A DNA stretch of 45,361 bases from Burkholderiaceae bacterium (GTDB lineage Bacteria; Pseudomonadota; Gammaproteobacteria; Burkholderiales; Burkholderiaceae_C). The position numbers and the translations under genes were made by a program. Location: NCBI GenBank assembly GCA_016790515.1, contig JAEUOY010000149.1, forward strand, positions 1-45,361, read 5' to 3'. How positions within the stretch are numbered: the stretch's first letter is position 1; every line of letters begins with the position of its first letter. Below the pieces are notes generated by a model. That model searched no databases. It was given only the letters and a program-made list of their open reading frames with translations, and had not been told where the DNA came from. This document shows positions 1 to 14,411 of this stretch, one piece after another.

Positions 1-1
1 C

Positions 2-1036
2 GTGGTGCTGGAAAAGCCGCTGGGCCACGACCTGGCCAGCGCGCAGCAGATCAACCGCGTGGTCGCGGCAGTGTTCAGCGAAGCGCAGGCGCTGCGCATC
101 GACCACTACCTGGGCAAGCCCTCGGTGCAGAACCTGATGGCGCTGCGCTTCGGCAACGCGCTGTTCGAGCCGCTCTGGCGCCGCGAGAGCATCGCCAACA
201 TCCAGATCACGCTGGCCGAGAGCCTCGGCGTGGGCACGCGGGGCGACTTCTACGACCGCACCGGCGCGCTGCGCGACATGGTCCAGAACCACGCGCTGCA
301 GCTGCTGACGATGGTCGCGATGGAGCCGCCCTCCAGCAGCGACGCCGACGCGATCCGCGACGAGAAGCTCAAGGTGCTGCGCTCGCTGAAGCCCTTCACG
401 GCCGAGAGCGTCGCCCGCGACGTGGTGCGCGGCCAGTACAAGGCCGGCACGATCGACGGCCAGGCCGTGCCCGCTTACCTGGACGAGGTCAAGGTGCCGC
501 CCGGCAGCCACTGCGAGACCTTCGTCGCGCTGCGCACCGAGGTGCAGAACTGGCGCTGGGCCGGTGTGCCGTTCTACCTGCGCACCGGCAAGCGGCTGGC
601 GGCGCGCCACGCACAGATCGTCATCAACTTCCGCGAGGTGCCCCACCCGATCTTCCCGGGCTCGGCGCGCGCCAACAAGCTGGTGATCAAGCTGCAGCCC
701 GAGGACGGACTCGAGCTGCACCTGCTGGCCACCAAGGGCAGCGCCCAGGGCGAGCTGCTGGCGCCGGTGAGCCTGGACCTGGACTTCGACAAGGCCTTCG
801 CCACCGAGCGCGTCGGCGCCTACGAACGGCTGCTGCTGGACGCGATCGCCGGCCGGCTGAACCTGTTCGTGCGCAGCGACGAGCAGGAGCAGGCCTGGCG
901 CTGGGTCGAGCCGATCCTGCAGGCCTGGGCCGACGACCCGAGCGGCCCGCGTCCCTATGCCGCCGGCACCTGGGGCCCGCCGGCCGCCAGCGCGATGGTC
1001 GCGCGCGACGGCTGCGCCTGGGACGAAGAACAATAG
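2..1036 (+). CDS. zwf: Glucose-6-phosphate 1-dehydrogenase, C-terminal part (5' end outside window)
   Basis: Cytoplasmic enzyme that oxidises glucose-6-phosphate to 6-phosphogluconolactone with NADP(H), feeding the pentose phosphate and Entner-Doudoroff routes. The 344 visible residues start inside the conserved VVLEKPLG strand and include the active-site segment RIDHYLGK (fragment residues 33-40), the MRDM-like RDMVQNH helix, [16 protein letters not shown] and the C-terminal YAAGTWGP block, all in family order. The full enzyme is about 490 residues, so roughly 145 N-terminal residues including the NADP-binding Rossmann part lie upstream of the window. The frame is open to the left edge, so the first visible codon is not the real start. 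The HexR-type regulator 51 bp downstream on the same strand fits co-regulation of sugar-phosphate catabolism. Confidence 0.96.
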   Translation: MVLEKPLGHDLASAQQINRVVAAVFSEAQALRIDHYLGKPSVQNLMALRFGNALFEPLWRRESIANIQITLAESLGVGTRGDFYDRTGALRDMVQNHALQLLTMVAMEPPSSSDADAIRDEKLKVLRSLKPFTAESVARDVVRGQYKAGTIDGQAVPAYLDEVKVPPGSHCETFVALRTEVQNWRWAGVPFYLRTGKRLAARHAQIVINFREVPHPIFPGSARANKLVIKLQPEDGLELHLLATKGSAQGELLAPVSLDLDFDKAFATERVGAYERLLLDAIAGRLNLFVRSDEQEQAWRWVEPILQAWADDPSGPRPYAAGTWGPPAASAMVARDGCAWDEEQ

Positions 1037-1087
1037 CCGGCGCGAGCCGCGCAGCGGACCCCCACCGCCGCCGGCCGAGGAGACAAG

Positions 1088-1981
1088 ATGCTGGACCGTA
1101 TACGCGCCTCGATCCCCGCACTGCCGCCCGCCGAACAGCGGGTGGCCAGGCTGCTGCTGACCGACCCGCGCAGCTTTGCGACGCTGCCGGTCGGCGAACT
1201 GGCCGACCGCTCGCATGTCAGCAAGCCCACCGTGGTGCGCTTCTGCCGCAGCGTCGGCTACGACGGGCTGGCCGACTTCAAGCTCAAGCTCGCCGGCACG
1301 GTCAACGAGGGTGTGCCCTTCGTGCACCGCTCGGTCGACGAGGACGACAAGCCCGCCGACCTGATCGTCAAGGTGATCGACAACGCGGTCGCCGCGATGC
1401 TGAAGTACCGAAACAACGCCGCCAGCCATGCCTTCGAGCAGGCGATCGCCGCGCTGGCCGAGGCCGGCCAGCAGCGCAAGCGCATCGAGTTCTACGGCGT
1501 CGGCAATTCGGGCATCGTCGCGCAGGACGCGCAGCACAAGTTCTTCCGCCTCGGCGTCAACACGATCGCCTGCAGCGACGGCCATGTGCAGGTGATGAGC
1601 GCGACGATGCTGGGCCCCGGCGACTGCGCGGTGGTGATCAGCAACTCGGGCCGCAGCCGCGACCTGATCGACGCCGCCGACATCGCCCGTCGCAAGGGCG
1701 CGACGGTGATCGTCATCACCGCCAGCGGCTCACCGCTGGCCCAGCTGGCGCAGAGCCACAACCAGATCGTGCTGGCTGCCGACCACCCGGAGGACTACGA
1801 CCGCTACAGCCCGATGGTCTCGCGGCTGCTGCACCTGCTGATCGTCGACATCCTGTCCACCGGCGTCGCGCTGCGGCTGGGCCCGAAGCTGCGGCCGATG
1901 ATGCAGGAGATCAAGCGCAACCTGCGGGTCAAGCGCTATGCGGCGCCCGCCGCCGCACCCGGCCCCGACGAGCGCGCCTGA
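1088..1981 (+). CDS. hexR: MurR/RpiR (HexR-type) transcriptional regulator
   Basis: A 297-residue regulator of the RpiR family. Residues 1-75 form the N-terminal helix-turn-helix domain (LPPAEQRVARLLL, then HVSKPTVVRFCRSVGYDGLADFK, the recognition region). Residues about 125-260 form a SIS sugar-phosphate-binding domain, with YGVGNSG and the ISNSGRSRDLIDAA loop that contacts phosphosugars. A strong ribosome site (GAGGAGA) lies 5 bases before the ATG. HexR proteins in other proteobacteria repress zwf and Entner-Doudoroff genes and are released by 2-keto-3-deoxy-6-phosphogluconate; the position directly after zwf supports this role, but the ligand here is inferred. The 3' end is only 12 bp from the convergent mlaB. 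Confidence 0.88.
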   Translation: MLDRIRASIPALPPAEQRVARLLLTDPRSFATLPVGELADRSHVSKPTVVRFCRSVGYDGLADFKLKLAGTVNEGVPFVHRSVDEDDKPADLIVKVIDNAVAAMLKYRNNAASHAFEQAIAALAEAGQQRKRIEFYGVGNSGIVAQDAQHKFFRLGVNTIACSDGHVQVMSATMLGPGDCAVVISNSGRSRDLIDAADIARRKGATVIVITASGSPLAQLAQSHNQIVLAADHPEDYDRYSPMVSRLLHLLIVDILSTGVALRLGPKLRPMMQEIKRNLRVKRYAAPAAAPGPDERA

Positions 1982-1993
1982 GCGCCTGCCGGA

Positions 1994-2254
1994 TCAGAGC
2001 CCCAGCAGCGGCGCGACGCCGTACAGCTCGGCCAGCTGGCTCAGCTTCGGCGGCGCGCCGGTCACCCGCAAGGTCCTGCCGCGCGCATGGGCCTGGCGCT
2101 GGCAGTCCAGCAGCACCGCCACCGCGGCGCTGTCGAGCTCGTGCAGCGCCGAGGCATCGATCACCGGCTCGTCGGCCGCGGCCAGCAGCGGCTCGAGCCG
2201 CTCGAGCGTGGCCCGGGCCTCGCTCAAGGTCACCCGTTCGGGCAGCGCGATCAT
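1994..2254 (-). CDS. mlaB: STAS-domain subunit of the Mla transporter (MlaB)
   Basis: An 86-residue cytosolic STAS-fold protein, last gene of the mla operon. It has the STAS pattern of a short strand (PVIDASALHELDSAAVAVLLDCQRQA, residues about 30-55), with the Asp-Ser-Ala loop that in other STAS proteins caps helix 1, followed by a second strand RTLRVTGAP. MlaB binds the ATPase MlaF and stabilises the MlaFEDB inner-membrane complex. It begins 15 bp after the mlaC stop, so it is probably translated from the same message. Sequence similarity within this family is low, and the assignment leans on operon position. Confidence 0.85.
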   Translation of the reverse strand: MIALPERVTLSEARATLERLEPLLAAADEPVIDASALHELDSAAVAVLLDCQRQAHARGRTLRVTGAPPKLSQLAELYGVAPLLGL

Positions 2255-2269
2255 CGACGCCGGCGCCCG

Positions 2270-2896
2270 TCAGTTCTTGGCCGAGGCCACCGACTTGTTC
2301 TTCGTCGCCAGCGCGGAGATCAGTGCATCGATGCCGCCCTGCCCCAGGTCCTTGGCGAACTGGCCCTTGTAGGCCTCGACCAGCCAGAAGCCGCCGACGT
2401 TGACGTCGTAGATCTTCCAGCCCTCGCCGGCCTTCTCGAGCCGGTAGTCGAGCTGCACCGGCTCGCCCTGGCCGCGCACCTCGCTGCGCACCACCACCTC
2501 GCCCGAATCGGCCGCACCGGCGCGAAGCGGCTTGACGACGACCGACTGGTCCTTGACCTGGGTCAGCGCGCCCGAGTAGGTGTTGACCATCAGCGTCTGG
2601 AACTCGGCCATCAGGCGCTTCTGCTGCTCGGGCGTCGCGCTGCGCCACTGCGGGCCGACCGAGCTGGCCGTCATGCGCTGGAAGTTCACGTAGGGCATCA
2701 CCTTGGCATCGACCAGCGCCCGGATGCGGTTCACGTCGCCGGCCTGGATCGCCTTGTCGGCCTTGACCGCATCGATCACGTCGGTCGACACCTGCCTGAC
2801 GAAGGCGTCGGGCGCCAGCGCCTGGGCCCGCAGGGCCGGCGCGCACAGCAGCAGCGCGCCCAGGCTCAGCACGGAGATCATCGAACGTCGTTGCAT
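2270..2896 (-). CDS. mlaC: Periplasmic phospholipid-binding protein MlaC (Tgt2/MlaC family)
   Basis: A 208-residue periplasmic shuttle that carries phospholipid between the outer-membrane MlaA complex and the inner-membrane MlaFEDB complex. Residues 1-24 are a Sec signal peptide (basic MQRRS start, then a hydrophobic stretch ending ALRAQA). The mature part has family features: MPYVNFQRMTASSVGPQWRSATPEQQKRLMAEFQTLMVNTYS around residues 70-115, and the C-terminal YDVNVGGFWLVEAYKGQF block. A ribosome site AAAGGAAG lies 5 bases before the ATG. The gene is separated from mlaA by 83 bp, the widest gap in the operon, in which I see no convincing promoter or terminator. Confidence 0.93.
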   Translation of the reverse strand: MQRRSMISVLSLGALLLCAPALRAQALAPDAFVRQVSTDVIDAVKADKAIQAGDVNRIRALVDAKVMPYVNFQRMTASSVGPQWRSATPEQQKRLMAEFQTLMVNTYSGALTQVKDQSVVVKPLRAGAADSGEVVVRSEVRGQGEPVQLDYRLEKAGEGWKIYDVNVGGFWLVEAYKGQFAKDLGQGGIDALISALATKNKSVASAKN

Positions 2897-2979
2897 CGAA
2901 ACTTCCTTTCAGATCGGCGGGTCCCCGCCTCAGACTCAGCGCGCGTGCGCGCCTGGCGGAACACCGCCCAGATGGTGCG

Positions 2980-3753
2980 TCACTTCGCGTCCTCGCGCTG
3001 CAGCAGGCCCTTGTACGGCGCCGGCGCCGGCTCGTCGTCGGGCGGCTCGCCGTCGTAGAGCTGGCTCCTGCGGCGTGCCAGGTAACCGTCGCGCAGCAGC
3101 AGGTAGCGGTCCAGCGCGATCTCGTCGAACACCCGCCCGGCCGACAGCAGGTTGCTCCGGGTGTTCAGCAGGTTCAGCAGCCCGGCGGCATTGCGCGGGG
3201 CCACGCCGTCGAAGACATAGTTGATCGTCGAGCGCTGGTAGTCCACCACCAGGCCGACGCCATCGCGCACCGTGGACGGGCCCAGCAGCGGCAGCACCAG
3301 GTAGGGCCCGCTGGCGATGCCCCAGTAGCCCAGCGTCTGGCCGACATCCTCGACGGTGAACCGCTCCAGCCCCATGTCCTCGGCGAAGTCGAGCACGCCG
3401 CCCAGGCCGAACGAGCTGTTGACCAGCGTGCGCATGCCCATCTCCAGCGCCAGCCGGGGCTTGGCCTGCAGCAGCAGGTTGGCCGCGCTCCAGGCATCGC
3501 CGAGGTTGCCGAAGAAGTTGGTCACGCCCTTGCGCACGAGATGCGGCAGGATCGCCTGGTAGGCCTCGGCGACCGGCTTGCTGAACTCACGGTCGACCGC
3601 GTCGTTGAACGCGAAGACCTGCCGGTTGAACGGCTCCCAGGGGTCGCGCGGCGACCCGCTGCCCTCGGGCACGGTGGCGCAGCCGGTGCCCAGCCCGGCC
3701 AGCAGCAGGATCACCAAGCCGCGGCGAACCGATCCGCCCTCCGCCATGCTCAC
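2980..3753 (-). CDS. mlaA: Outer-membrane lipoprotein MlaA (VacJ)
   Basis: A 257-residue lipoprotein that removes misplaced phospholipids from the outer leaflet of the outer membrane, normally in complex with trimeric porin. The signal peptide (residues 1-24) ends in the lipobox LGTGC with acylated Cys25; glycine at -3 is slightly unusual. The MlaA core follows: RDPWEPFNRQVFAFND near residue 36, LVRKGVTNFFGNLGD, NSSFGLGGVLDFAEDMGLER, then GYWGIASGPYLVLPLLGPSTVRD. The start overlaps the mlaD stop as ATGA (3750-3753), which suggests translational coupling. In enterobacteria mlaA is unlinked, whereas here it sits inside the operon between mlaD and mlaC, as is usual in betaproteobacteria. A major porin, the expected partner type, is encoded at 34216-35316. 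Confidence 0.95.
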   Translation of the reverse strand: MSMAEGGSVRRGLVILLLAGLGTGCATVPEGSGSPRDPWEPFNRQVFAFNDAVDREFSKPVAEAYQAILPHLVRKGVTNFFGNLGDAWSAANLLLQAKPRLALEMGMRTLVNSSFGLGGVLDFAEDMGLERFTVEDVGQTLGYWGIASGPYLVLPLLGPSTVRDGVGLVVDYQRSTINYVFDGVAPRNAAGLLNLLNTRSNLLSAGRVFDEIALDRYLLLRDGYLARRRSQLYDGEPPDDEPAPAPYKGLLQREDAK

Positions 3754-4229
3754 GGCTTCGTTCCGCTGCCGGCCTCGGCCGCCTTGTTGAACAGGAACTG
3801 GCCGATCAGGTTCTCCAGCACCACCGCCGACTGGGTCTGCTTGATGGTCGCGCCGGGCGGCAGGTTGTCGATCTCGCCGCCGGGCTCGAGGCCGATGTAC
3901 TGGTCGCCGAGCAGGCCGGCGGTCAGGATCTTGGCCGAGGTGTCCTTCGGGAACTGGTAGCCGCGCTCGATCTCCATCGTCACCACGCCCTGGAACGATT
4001 TCGGGTCCAGGCTGATGCCGGTGATGCGGCCGACCACGACGCCGGCCGAGCGCACCGGCGCGCGGGCCTTCAGACCGCCGATGTTGTCGAAGCGCGCCGC
4101 TAGCGGGTAGGTGTCGCCGCCGATGCCGAAGGTGGTCAGGTTGGCCGCCTTCAGCGACACGAACACCAGTGCGACCAGCCCCAGCATCACGAACAGGCCG
4201 ACGAGGATCTCTGTGCTTCTTCTTGACAT
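3750..4229 (-). CDS. mlaD: MCE-domain substrate-binding subunit MlaD
   Basis: A 159-residue inner-membrane-anchored periplasmic protein that forms the hexameric lipid channel of the Mla importer/exporter. Residues about 8-27 are a single transmembrane anchor (ILVGLFVMLGLVALVFVSLKA). The MCE domain follows (YPLAARFDNIGGLKARAPVR, VGRITGISLDP, then LTAGLLGDQYIGLEPGG). I place the start at the third in-frame ATG (MSRRSTEILVG) because it matches the family N terminus and has GGAG about 11 bases upstream. Two in-frame ATGs at 4256 and 4253 directly touch the mlaE stop and cannot be excluded. Confidence 0.93.
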   Translation of the reverse strand: MSRRSTEILVGLFVMLGLVALVFVSLKAANLTTFGIGGDTYPLAARFDNIGGLKARAPVRSAGVVVGRITGISLDPKSFQGVVTMEIERGYQFPKDTSAKILTAGLLGDQYIGLEPGGEIDNLPPGATIKQTQSAVVLENLIGQFLFNKAAEAGSGTKP

Positions 4230-4252
4230 GGTGTGCAGCGGCTCCGGGGCCA

Positions 4253-5038
4253 TCATCGCGGGGTCGAGAACATCAGCGCGGTGAGCACGAAGTCCATGCC
4301 CAGCACCGCCAGCGACGAGATCACCACGGTTCGGGTGGTGGCGTAGGCCACCCCTTCGGGCGTGGCCTCGGTCTCGTAGCCCTGGTACAGCGCCACCGCG
4401 GTGCAGATGACGCCGAACACCGCGCTCTTGACGACGCCGTTGCCGACATCGCGCCAGACGTCGACGCCGCTCTGCTGGATCGACCAGAAGTTGCCGGCGT
4501 CGATGCCGATCAGCCCGACCGCGACCAGCCAGGCGCCGAGGATGCCGACGGTGGAGAACAGGATCGCCAGCAGCGGCATCGAGATGATGCCGCCGAGCAG
4601 GCGCGGGGCCAGCACCCGCTGGCGCGGATCGATCGCCATCAGCTCCATCGCGGCGATCTGCTCGCCGGCCTTCATCAGCCCGATCTCGGCGGTCAGCGAG
4701 GTGCCGGCGCGGCCGGCGAACAGCAGCGCGGTGACCACCGGACCCAGTTCGCGCACCAGCGACAGGTTGACGATCAGCCCCAGCGACTCGGCCGCGCCGT
4801 AGGTGACCAGCGCGTAGTACATCTGCAGCGCCAGCACGAAGCCGACCGCCAGCCCCGAGGCCAGGATGATCAGCAGCGAGCGGTTGCCGATCGCATGCAC
4901 CTGGGTGACGACCAGGCCGAAGCGGCGCAGCGAGGCCGGCAGCGCACGCAGCAGGTCGACGAAGAACAGCGCCGCATGACCCCAGCCGCGCAGGATCGCC
5001 AGCGTTCGCGCGCCCAGCAGCTGCAGCTGCCCGATCAT
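4253..5038 (-). CDS. mlaE: ABC lipid-transport permease MlaE
   Basis: A 261-residue integral inner-membrane protein of the MlaE/YrbE family, the permease dimer of the Mla complex. It shows the interfacial helix followed by hydrophobic segments ([67 protein letters not shown] and a C-terminal [19 protein letters not shown]). The conserved [21 protein letters not shown] coupling-helix region contacts the ATPase. The start (MIGQLQLLG) overlaps the mlaF stop as ATGA at 5035-5038, which argues for this start over longer in-frame extensions whose translation looks unlike protein. Confidence 0.94.
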   Translation of the reverse strand: MIGQLQLLGARTLAILRGWGHAALFFVDLLRALPASLRRFGLVVTQVHAIGNRSLLIILASGLAVGFVLALQMYYALVTYGAAESLGLIVNLSLVRELGPVVTALLFAGRAGTSLTAEIGLMKAGEQIAAMELMAIDPRQRVLAPRLLGGIISMPLLAILFSTVGILGAWLVAVGLIGIDAGNFWSIQQSGVDVWRDVGNGVVKSAVFGVICTAVALYQGYETEATPEGVAYATTRTVVISSLAVLGMDFVLTALMFSTPR

Positions 5039-5850
5039 GCCGCCGCCCCCAGGCCGAAATCGTCGGCCATCGCCGGCGCCGGGTAGTGGAACTTGACCGG
5101 CCCGTCGGGCTCGCCGCGAACGAACTGGCGCACCTCGGGGTCGGTCGAGGCCATCAGCTCGGCCGGCGTGCCCTGCGCCACGATGCGCCCGCCGCCGGCC
5201 ATCAGCACCACGTGGTCGCTGATCGCCATGCATTCGGGCACGTCGTGGCTGATGACCAGCGAGGTCGCGCCGGTCACGTCGTTGAGGGTGCGGATCAGCT
5301 TGGCCGCGACCGCCATCGAGATCAGGTCGAGCCCGGCGAAGGGCTCGTCGTACATGATCAGCTCGGGGTCCAGCGCGATCGCCCGCGCCAGCGCGATGCG
5401 CCGCGCCATGCCGCCGGAGACCTCGGCGATCTTCAATCCGGCGGCGCCGCGCAGGCCCACCGCGTTGAGCTTCATCAGCACGATGTCGTGGATCAGCGCC
5501 TCGGGCAGGTCGGTCATCTCGCGCAGCGGGAAGGCGACGTTCTCGAACACCGTCAGGTCGGTGAACAGCGCGCCGAACTGGAACAGCATGCCCAGCCGCC
5601 GCCGCAGCCGGTACAGCTGGGCCCGGTCGCGGGTGTCGATGACCTCGCCGTCGAACACCACTCGGCCGCTGTTGGCGCCGTGCACGCCGCCGATCAGCCG
5701 CAGCAGCGTGGTCTTGCCGCAGCCCGAACTGCCCAGCACGGCCGTGACCTTGCCGCGCGCAAAGCGCAGGCTGACGTCGTTCAGGATGGTGCGACTGCTG
5801 TCGTAGCCAAACGTGACGTGGTCGATCTCGATCAGCGTGTCAGCGCTCAA
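5035..5850 (-). CDS. mlaF: ABC lipid-transport ATP-binding protein MlaF
   Basis: A 271-residue cytoplasmic ATPase, first gene of the mla operon. It has Walker A GSSGCGKT (residues 40-47), a Q-loop MLFQFGALF, the signature VSGGMARR and Walker [13 protein letters not shown] with switch histidine in ISHD. The MlaF-typical C-terminal tail, which helps the partner subunit dock, follows. The frame offers only a TTG start at 5850 and there is no visible Shine-Dalgarno sequence before it, so the true start or expression level is uncertain. The operon starts 173 bp after gltD; a stable hairpin (5941-5966) lies between them. Confidence 0.93.
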   Translation of the reverse strand: MSADTLIEIDHVTFGYDSSRTILNDVSLRFARGKVTAVLGSSGCGKTTLLRLIGGVHGANSGRVVFDGEVIDTRDRAQLYRLRRRLGMLFQFGALFTDLTVFENVAFPLREMTDLPEALIHDIVLMKLNAVGLRGAAGLKIAEVSGGMARRIALARAIALDPELIMYDEPFAGLDLISMAVAAKLIRTLNDVTGATSLVISHDVPECMAISDHVVLMAGGGRIVAQGTPAELMASTDPEVRQFVRGEPDGPVKFHYPAPAMADDFGLGAAA

Positions 5851-5940
5851 GGGGGCGTGGGGGTGCGCACTGCGGGCCGGCGGCTGCGCCTCGCCCGGCC
5901 GCGGCAGGCCGAAGTGATTTGGTCGGGAATTGTCGCATGC

Positions 5941-5966
5941 AGGGCCAATCCCTAGGGGTTGGCCCT
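5941..5966. terminator. Strong hairpin between gltD and mlaF, possible terminator
   Basis: Arms AGGGCCAA (5941-5948) and TTGGCCCT (5959-5966) are perfectly complementary, and the inner CCC/GGG can continue the stem, leaving almost no loop. It lies 58 bp past the gltD stop and 91 bp before the mlaF start. There is no T tract on either side, so it is either a poor intrinsic terminator, an RNA-processing or 3'-end-stabilising hairpin, or an operator-like palindrome for mlaF. Confidence 0.45.
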
Positions 5967-6023
5967 GATTCGACCCGGTAAAGCTTCGTGTCGCGCGGCC
6001 TGCAGCGCCCCTTGGCCTGGGGC

Positions 6024-7487
<1,464 letters not shown>

Positions 7488-7520
7488 GGTGCTGGTCCTT
7501 GTGGATTCTTCTGCGCCGGA

Positions 7521-12302
<4,782 letters not shown>

Positions 12303-12332
12303 GGCGCACTCCTTCGCATTTCGGGGGAACGC

Positions 12333-12361
12333 AATTTACTGCAGCGCAGCAAACGCTTCAA
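12333..12361 (-). promoter_or_regulatory. Probable sigma70 promoter of gltBD
   Basis: On the minus strand TTGAAG (12356-12361) and TAAATT (12333-12338) are separated by exactly 17 bp, each matching 4 of 6 consensus bases. This would start transcription about 25 bp before the gltB ATG, with the ribosome site inside the leader. The RAYT-associated repeats begin just upstream of the -35 box. Confidence 0.5.
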
Positions 12362-12364
12362 GCT

Positions 12365-12440
12365 CAATTAAATAGGGTCAGACTCAAATCACTGCCTCAG
12401 CGCTCGGCGATTCATCAAAAAATGGGGACATATCAATTTC
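12365..12440. repeat. RAYT-associated sequence with GGGTCAGAC and GGGGACATAT motifs
   Basis: AT-rich stretch, unlike its surroundings, carrying aaataGGGTCAGACTC at 12371-12385 and aatGGGGACATATCAattt around 12420-12439. From memory, similar GGGTCAGA and GGGGACA words edged by AAAT/ATTT occur beside REP-associated tyrosine transposase genes in many proteobacteria; I cannot check that here. It lies between gltB and the RAYT gene, on the 3' side of the RAYT. A second GGGTCAGAC word occurs at 42261-42269 on the other strand. Confidence 0.45.
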
Positions 12441-12470
12441 GCGAGCCGGCGCCGAGATGCAGCAAGTCTC

Positions 12471-12510
12471 GCGCCGGGCCGGGCCCAGCGCCGGGCTGCC
12501 GGCCACCGGC
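12471..12510. repeat. GC-rich direct repeat and hairpin beside the RAYT gene
   Basis: GCGCCGGGC occurs twice (12471-12479 and 12488-12496), followed by a GCCGG-CCA-CCGGC hairpin (12498-12510) 20 bp after the RAYT stop codon. It could be a REP-like substrate or a 3' hairpin of the transposase message. At this GC content chance repeats of this length are common, so support is weak. Confidence 0.25.
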
Positions 12511-12529
12511 GGGCGCCGTCGAGCGGTCG

Positions 12530-13222
12530 TCAAGCGCCCAGCTTGCGCGGCCGGCCGCGCGGGCGCGGCTGCAGCGGCCGCGCCGACTGGCGGGCCAGCG
12601 TGGCGAGGAACGCGTCGTCACCGACCGGCCAGCCCTTGCGCCCCGCCTGGGCCAGCGCTGCCGCACGGGCCGGCGCCAGGCCCTCGCCGAGCAGCCGGAG
12701 ATAGGCGGCCTCGCGCTCGAACGGGGTGTTGCCCAGCGCCCACCAGGCGCTGCATTCGGTGATCAGCGGGTCGCGCAGCCTGCCCAGGTGGTGCCGGGCG
12801 CTGCACCAGGGGTGGTCGGGCGCCGCCGCGACCAGAGCGCTGCGCACCGGGTGGTGATCGATGAAGAGCATTGCGTCCAGCAACGGGGCGCCCGGCTGCA
12901 CCACGGTGGCGCGGAACCTGCCGGCCCACAGGCTGCCGCGGCGGCCATGCCGTCGATTGAAGCCGGCGCCGTAGCGCCGCCCCAGGCCCTGCATCAGTGC
13001 GCCCAGCGCGTCGGGCCGGCCCGGCGTCAGCAGCAGGTGCACGTGGTCGTCGAGCAGCACGTAGGCGTGCACCGCCACCTGCTGCAACAGCGCCGACTCG
13101 CGCAGCGCCGCCAGGAACTGCCGGCGGTCCTCGTCGTCGACGAACACCGGCTGCGCGCTGTGGCCGTACAGCGCCACCAGATGGGCCTGGCCGGCCAGGG
13201 CCAGTCGGGGCAGGCGGGCCAC
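12530..13222 (-). CDS. REP-associated tyrosine transposase (RAYT), Y1/IS200-like family
   Basis: A 230-residue single-strand DNA nuclease/transposase of the Y1 (HUH) superfamily. It has the metal-binding HVH at residues 60-62 (YVLLDDHVHLLLTP) and the catalytic Tyr84 in GRRYGAGFNRRHG, followed by the RAYT-typical GSLWAGRFRATVV and FIDHHPVRSALV blocks. The basic tail (PRPRGRPRKLGA) is also typical. RAYTs are usually single-copy genes that act on REP palindromes and are vertically maintained rather than self-mobile. The start is GTG without a clear ribosome site, only 8 bp after the dgt stop, so it may be expressed by read-through or coupling from the pil/aro operon. The aspartate before HVH (usually asparagine) is a minor deviation. 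Confidence 0.87.
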   Translation of the reverse strand: MARLPRLALAGQAHLVALYGHSAQPVFVDDEDRRQFLAALRESALLQQVAVHAYVLLDDHVHLLLTPGRPDALGALMQGLGRRYGAGFNRRHGRRGSLWAGRFRATVVQPGAPLLDAMLFIDHHPVRSALVAAAPDHPWCSARHHLGRLRDPLITECSAWWALGNTPFEREAAYLRLLGEGLAPARAAALAQAGRKGWPVGDDAFLATLARQSARPLQPRPRGRPRKLGA

Positions 13223-13230
13223 GCGGTCAG

Positions 13231-14394
13231 CTAGGCGGGATAGGCGGCGCCCAGCGCGGCAAAGGCGTCGCGGCCGGTCAGGCGGCGGTGCTCGCGGGCG
13301 GCGAAACGGTCGGTCATGCCGGCGACATAGTCGGCCACCGCGCGATGACGGTCGGGCCGGGCGGCGAAATCAGCCGGCATTTCCTGCGGCGCCGCCACGT
13401 AGGCGACGAACAGGTCCTGCACCACCTCGCGGGCGACGTCGGTGGTGCGCCTCACCTGCGGATGGCGGTACAGCGAGGCGAACAGGTGGCGCTTCAGCGC
13501 GGCGCTGTCGGAGCGCATCGTGTCGGAGAAGCGCAGCAGCCGCGGCGCCCTTCGCGCCGCGTCGGCGTCGGCCGGCGCCAGGGCGGCCAGCGCGGCCGAG
13601 GTGGCGTCGACCACGTCGTGCACCTGCGCCGACAGCATGCGGCGGATCGTGTCGAACAGCAGCCGCCGGCCGCCCTGCCCGGCCAGCTGCGGGAACTCGG
13701 CCAGCGATTCGTCGCGATGCCGGCGCAGCAGCGGCAGCTCGCACAGGCCGTCGAACGACAGCAGGCCCGAGCGCACGCCATCGTCGATGTCGTGCGCGTT
13801 GTAGGCGATCTGGTCGGCCAGGTCGGTCAGCTGGGCTTCCAGGCTGGGCTGCGTGCCGTCGAGGAAGCGCCGCGCGACGCCGCCGGGCTCGGCCGCCTCC
13901 AGCTGCAGCGCGTCGCGCCGGCTGCAGTGCTTCAGGATGCCCTCGCGGGTCTCGAAGCTGAGGTTCAGGCCGTCGAAGCCCGGGTAGCGCTGCTCCAGGC
14001 TGTCGACCACCCGCAGGCTCTGCAGGTTGTGCTCGAAGCCGCCATGCTCGCGCATGCACTCATGCAGCGCGTCCTGCCCGGCGTGGCCGAACGGGGTGTG
14101 GCCCAGGTCGTGGGCCAGCGCGATGGCCTCGACCAGGTCCTCGTCGAGCGCCAGCGCGCGGGCGATCGAGCGGCCCAGCTGCGCCACCTCCAGCGAGTGC
14201 GTCAGCCGGGTGCGGAACAGGTCGCCCTCGTGGTTGACGAAGACCTGGGTCTTGTAGACCAGCCGGCGAAACGCGGTGCTGTGCACGATGCGGTCGCGGT
14301 CGCGCTGGAAGGCATTGCGCAGCCGCACCTCGGGCTCGGGGTGCCGCCGGCCGCGGCTGGCGGCGGCCTGCGCGGCATAGGGGGCCAGCGGCAT
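13231..14394 (-). CDS. dgt: Deoxyguanosinetriphosphate triphosphohydrolase-like protein (HD domain)
   Basis: A 387-residue HD-superfamily dNTP triphosphohydrolase (dNTP to deoxynucleoside plus tripolyphosphate), cytoplasmic. Metal ligands are visible: His66 in RTRLTHSLEVAQ, His95-Asp96 in IALAHDLGHTPFGHAG, and Asp in ADQIAYNAHDIDDG. This is the shorter type 2 Dgt-like subfamily, not the 505-residue enterobacterial enzyme. The start (MPLAPYAAQ) lies 17 bp after the aroB stop and is consistent with the family N terminus EVRLRNAFQRDRDRIVHS. It normally follows aroB in Burkholderiales; here a RAYT gene then separates it from gltB. Confidence 0.94.
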   Translation of the reverse strand: MPLAPYAAQAAASRGRRHPEPEVRLRNAFQRDRDRIVHSTAFRRLVYKTQVFVNHEGDLFRTRLTHSLEVAQLGRSIARALALDEDLVEAIALAHDLGHTPFGHAGQDALHECMREHGGFEHNLQSLRVVDSLEQRYPGFDGLNLSFETREGILKHCSRRDALQLEAAEPGGVARRFLDGTQPSLEAQLTDLADQIAYNAHDIDDGVRSGLLSFDGLCELPLLRRHRDESLAEFPQLAGQGGRRLLFDTIRRMLSAQVHDVVDATSAALAALAPADADAARRAPRLLRFSDTMRSDSAALKRHLFASLYRHPQVRRTTDVAREVVQDLFVAYVAAPQEMPADFAARPDRHRAVADYVAGMTDRFAAREHRRLTGRDAFAALGAAYPA

Positions 14395-14411
14395 CGCCGA
14401 CACCTGCCCGA

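Noticed and set aside
5035-5233. Longer MlaE start 65 codons upstream
   Set aside because: The extension is Arg/Gly-rich shadow of mlaF; the ATGA overlap at 5035-5038 and the family N terminus support the shorter form.
12530-13222. RAYT as a mobile insertion sequence with target duplication
   Set aside because: I could not find flanking direct repeats or terminal inverted repeats; RAYT genes are usually not self-mobile.
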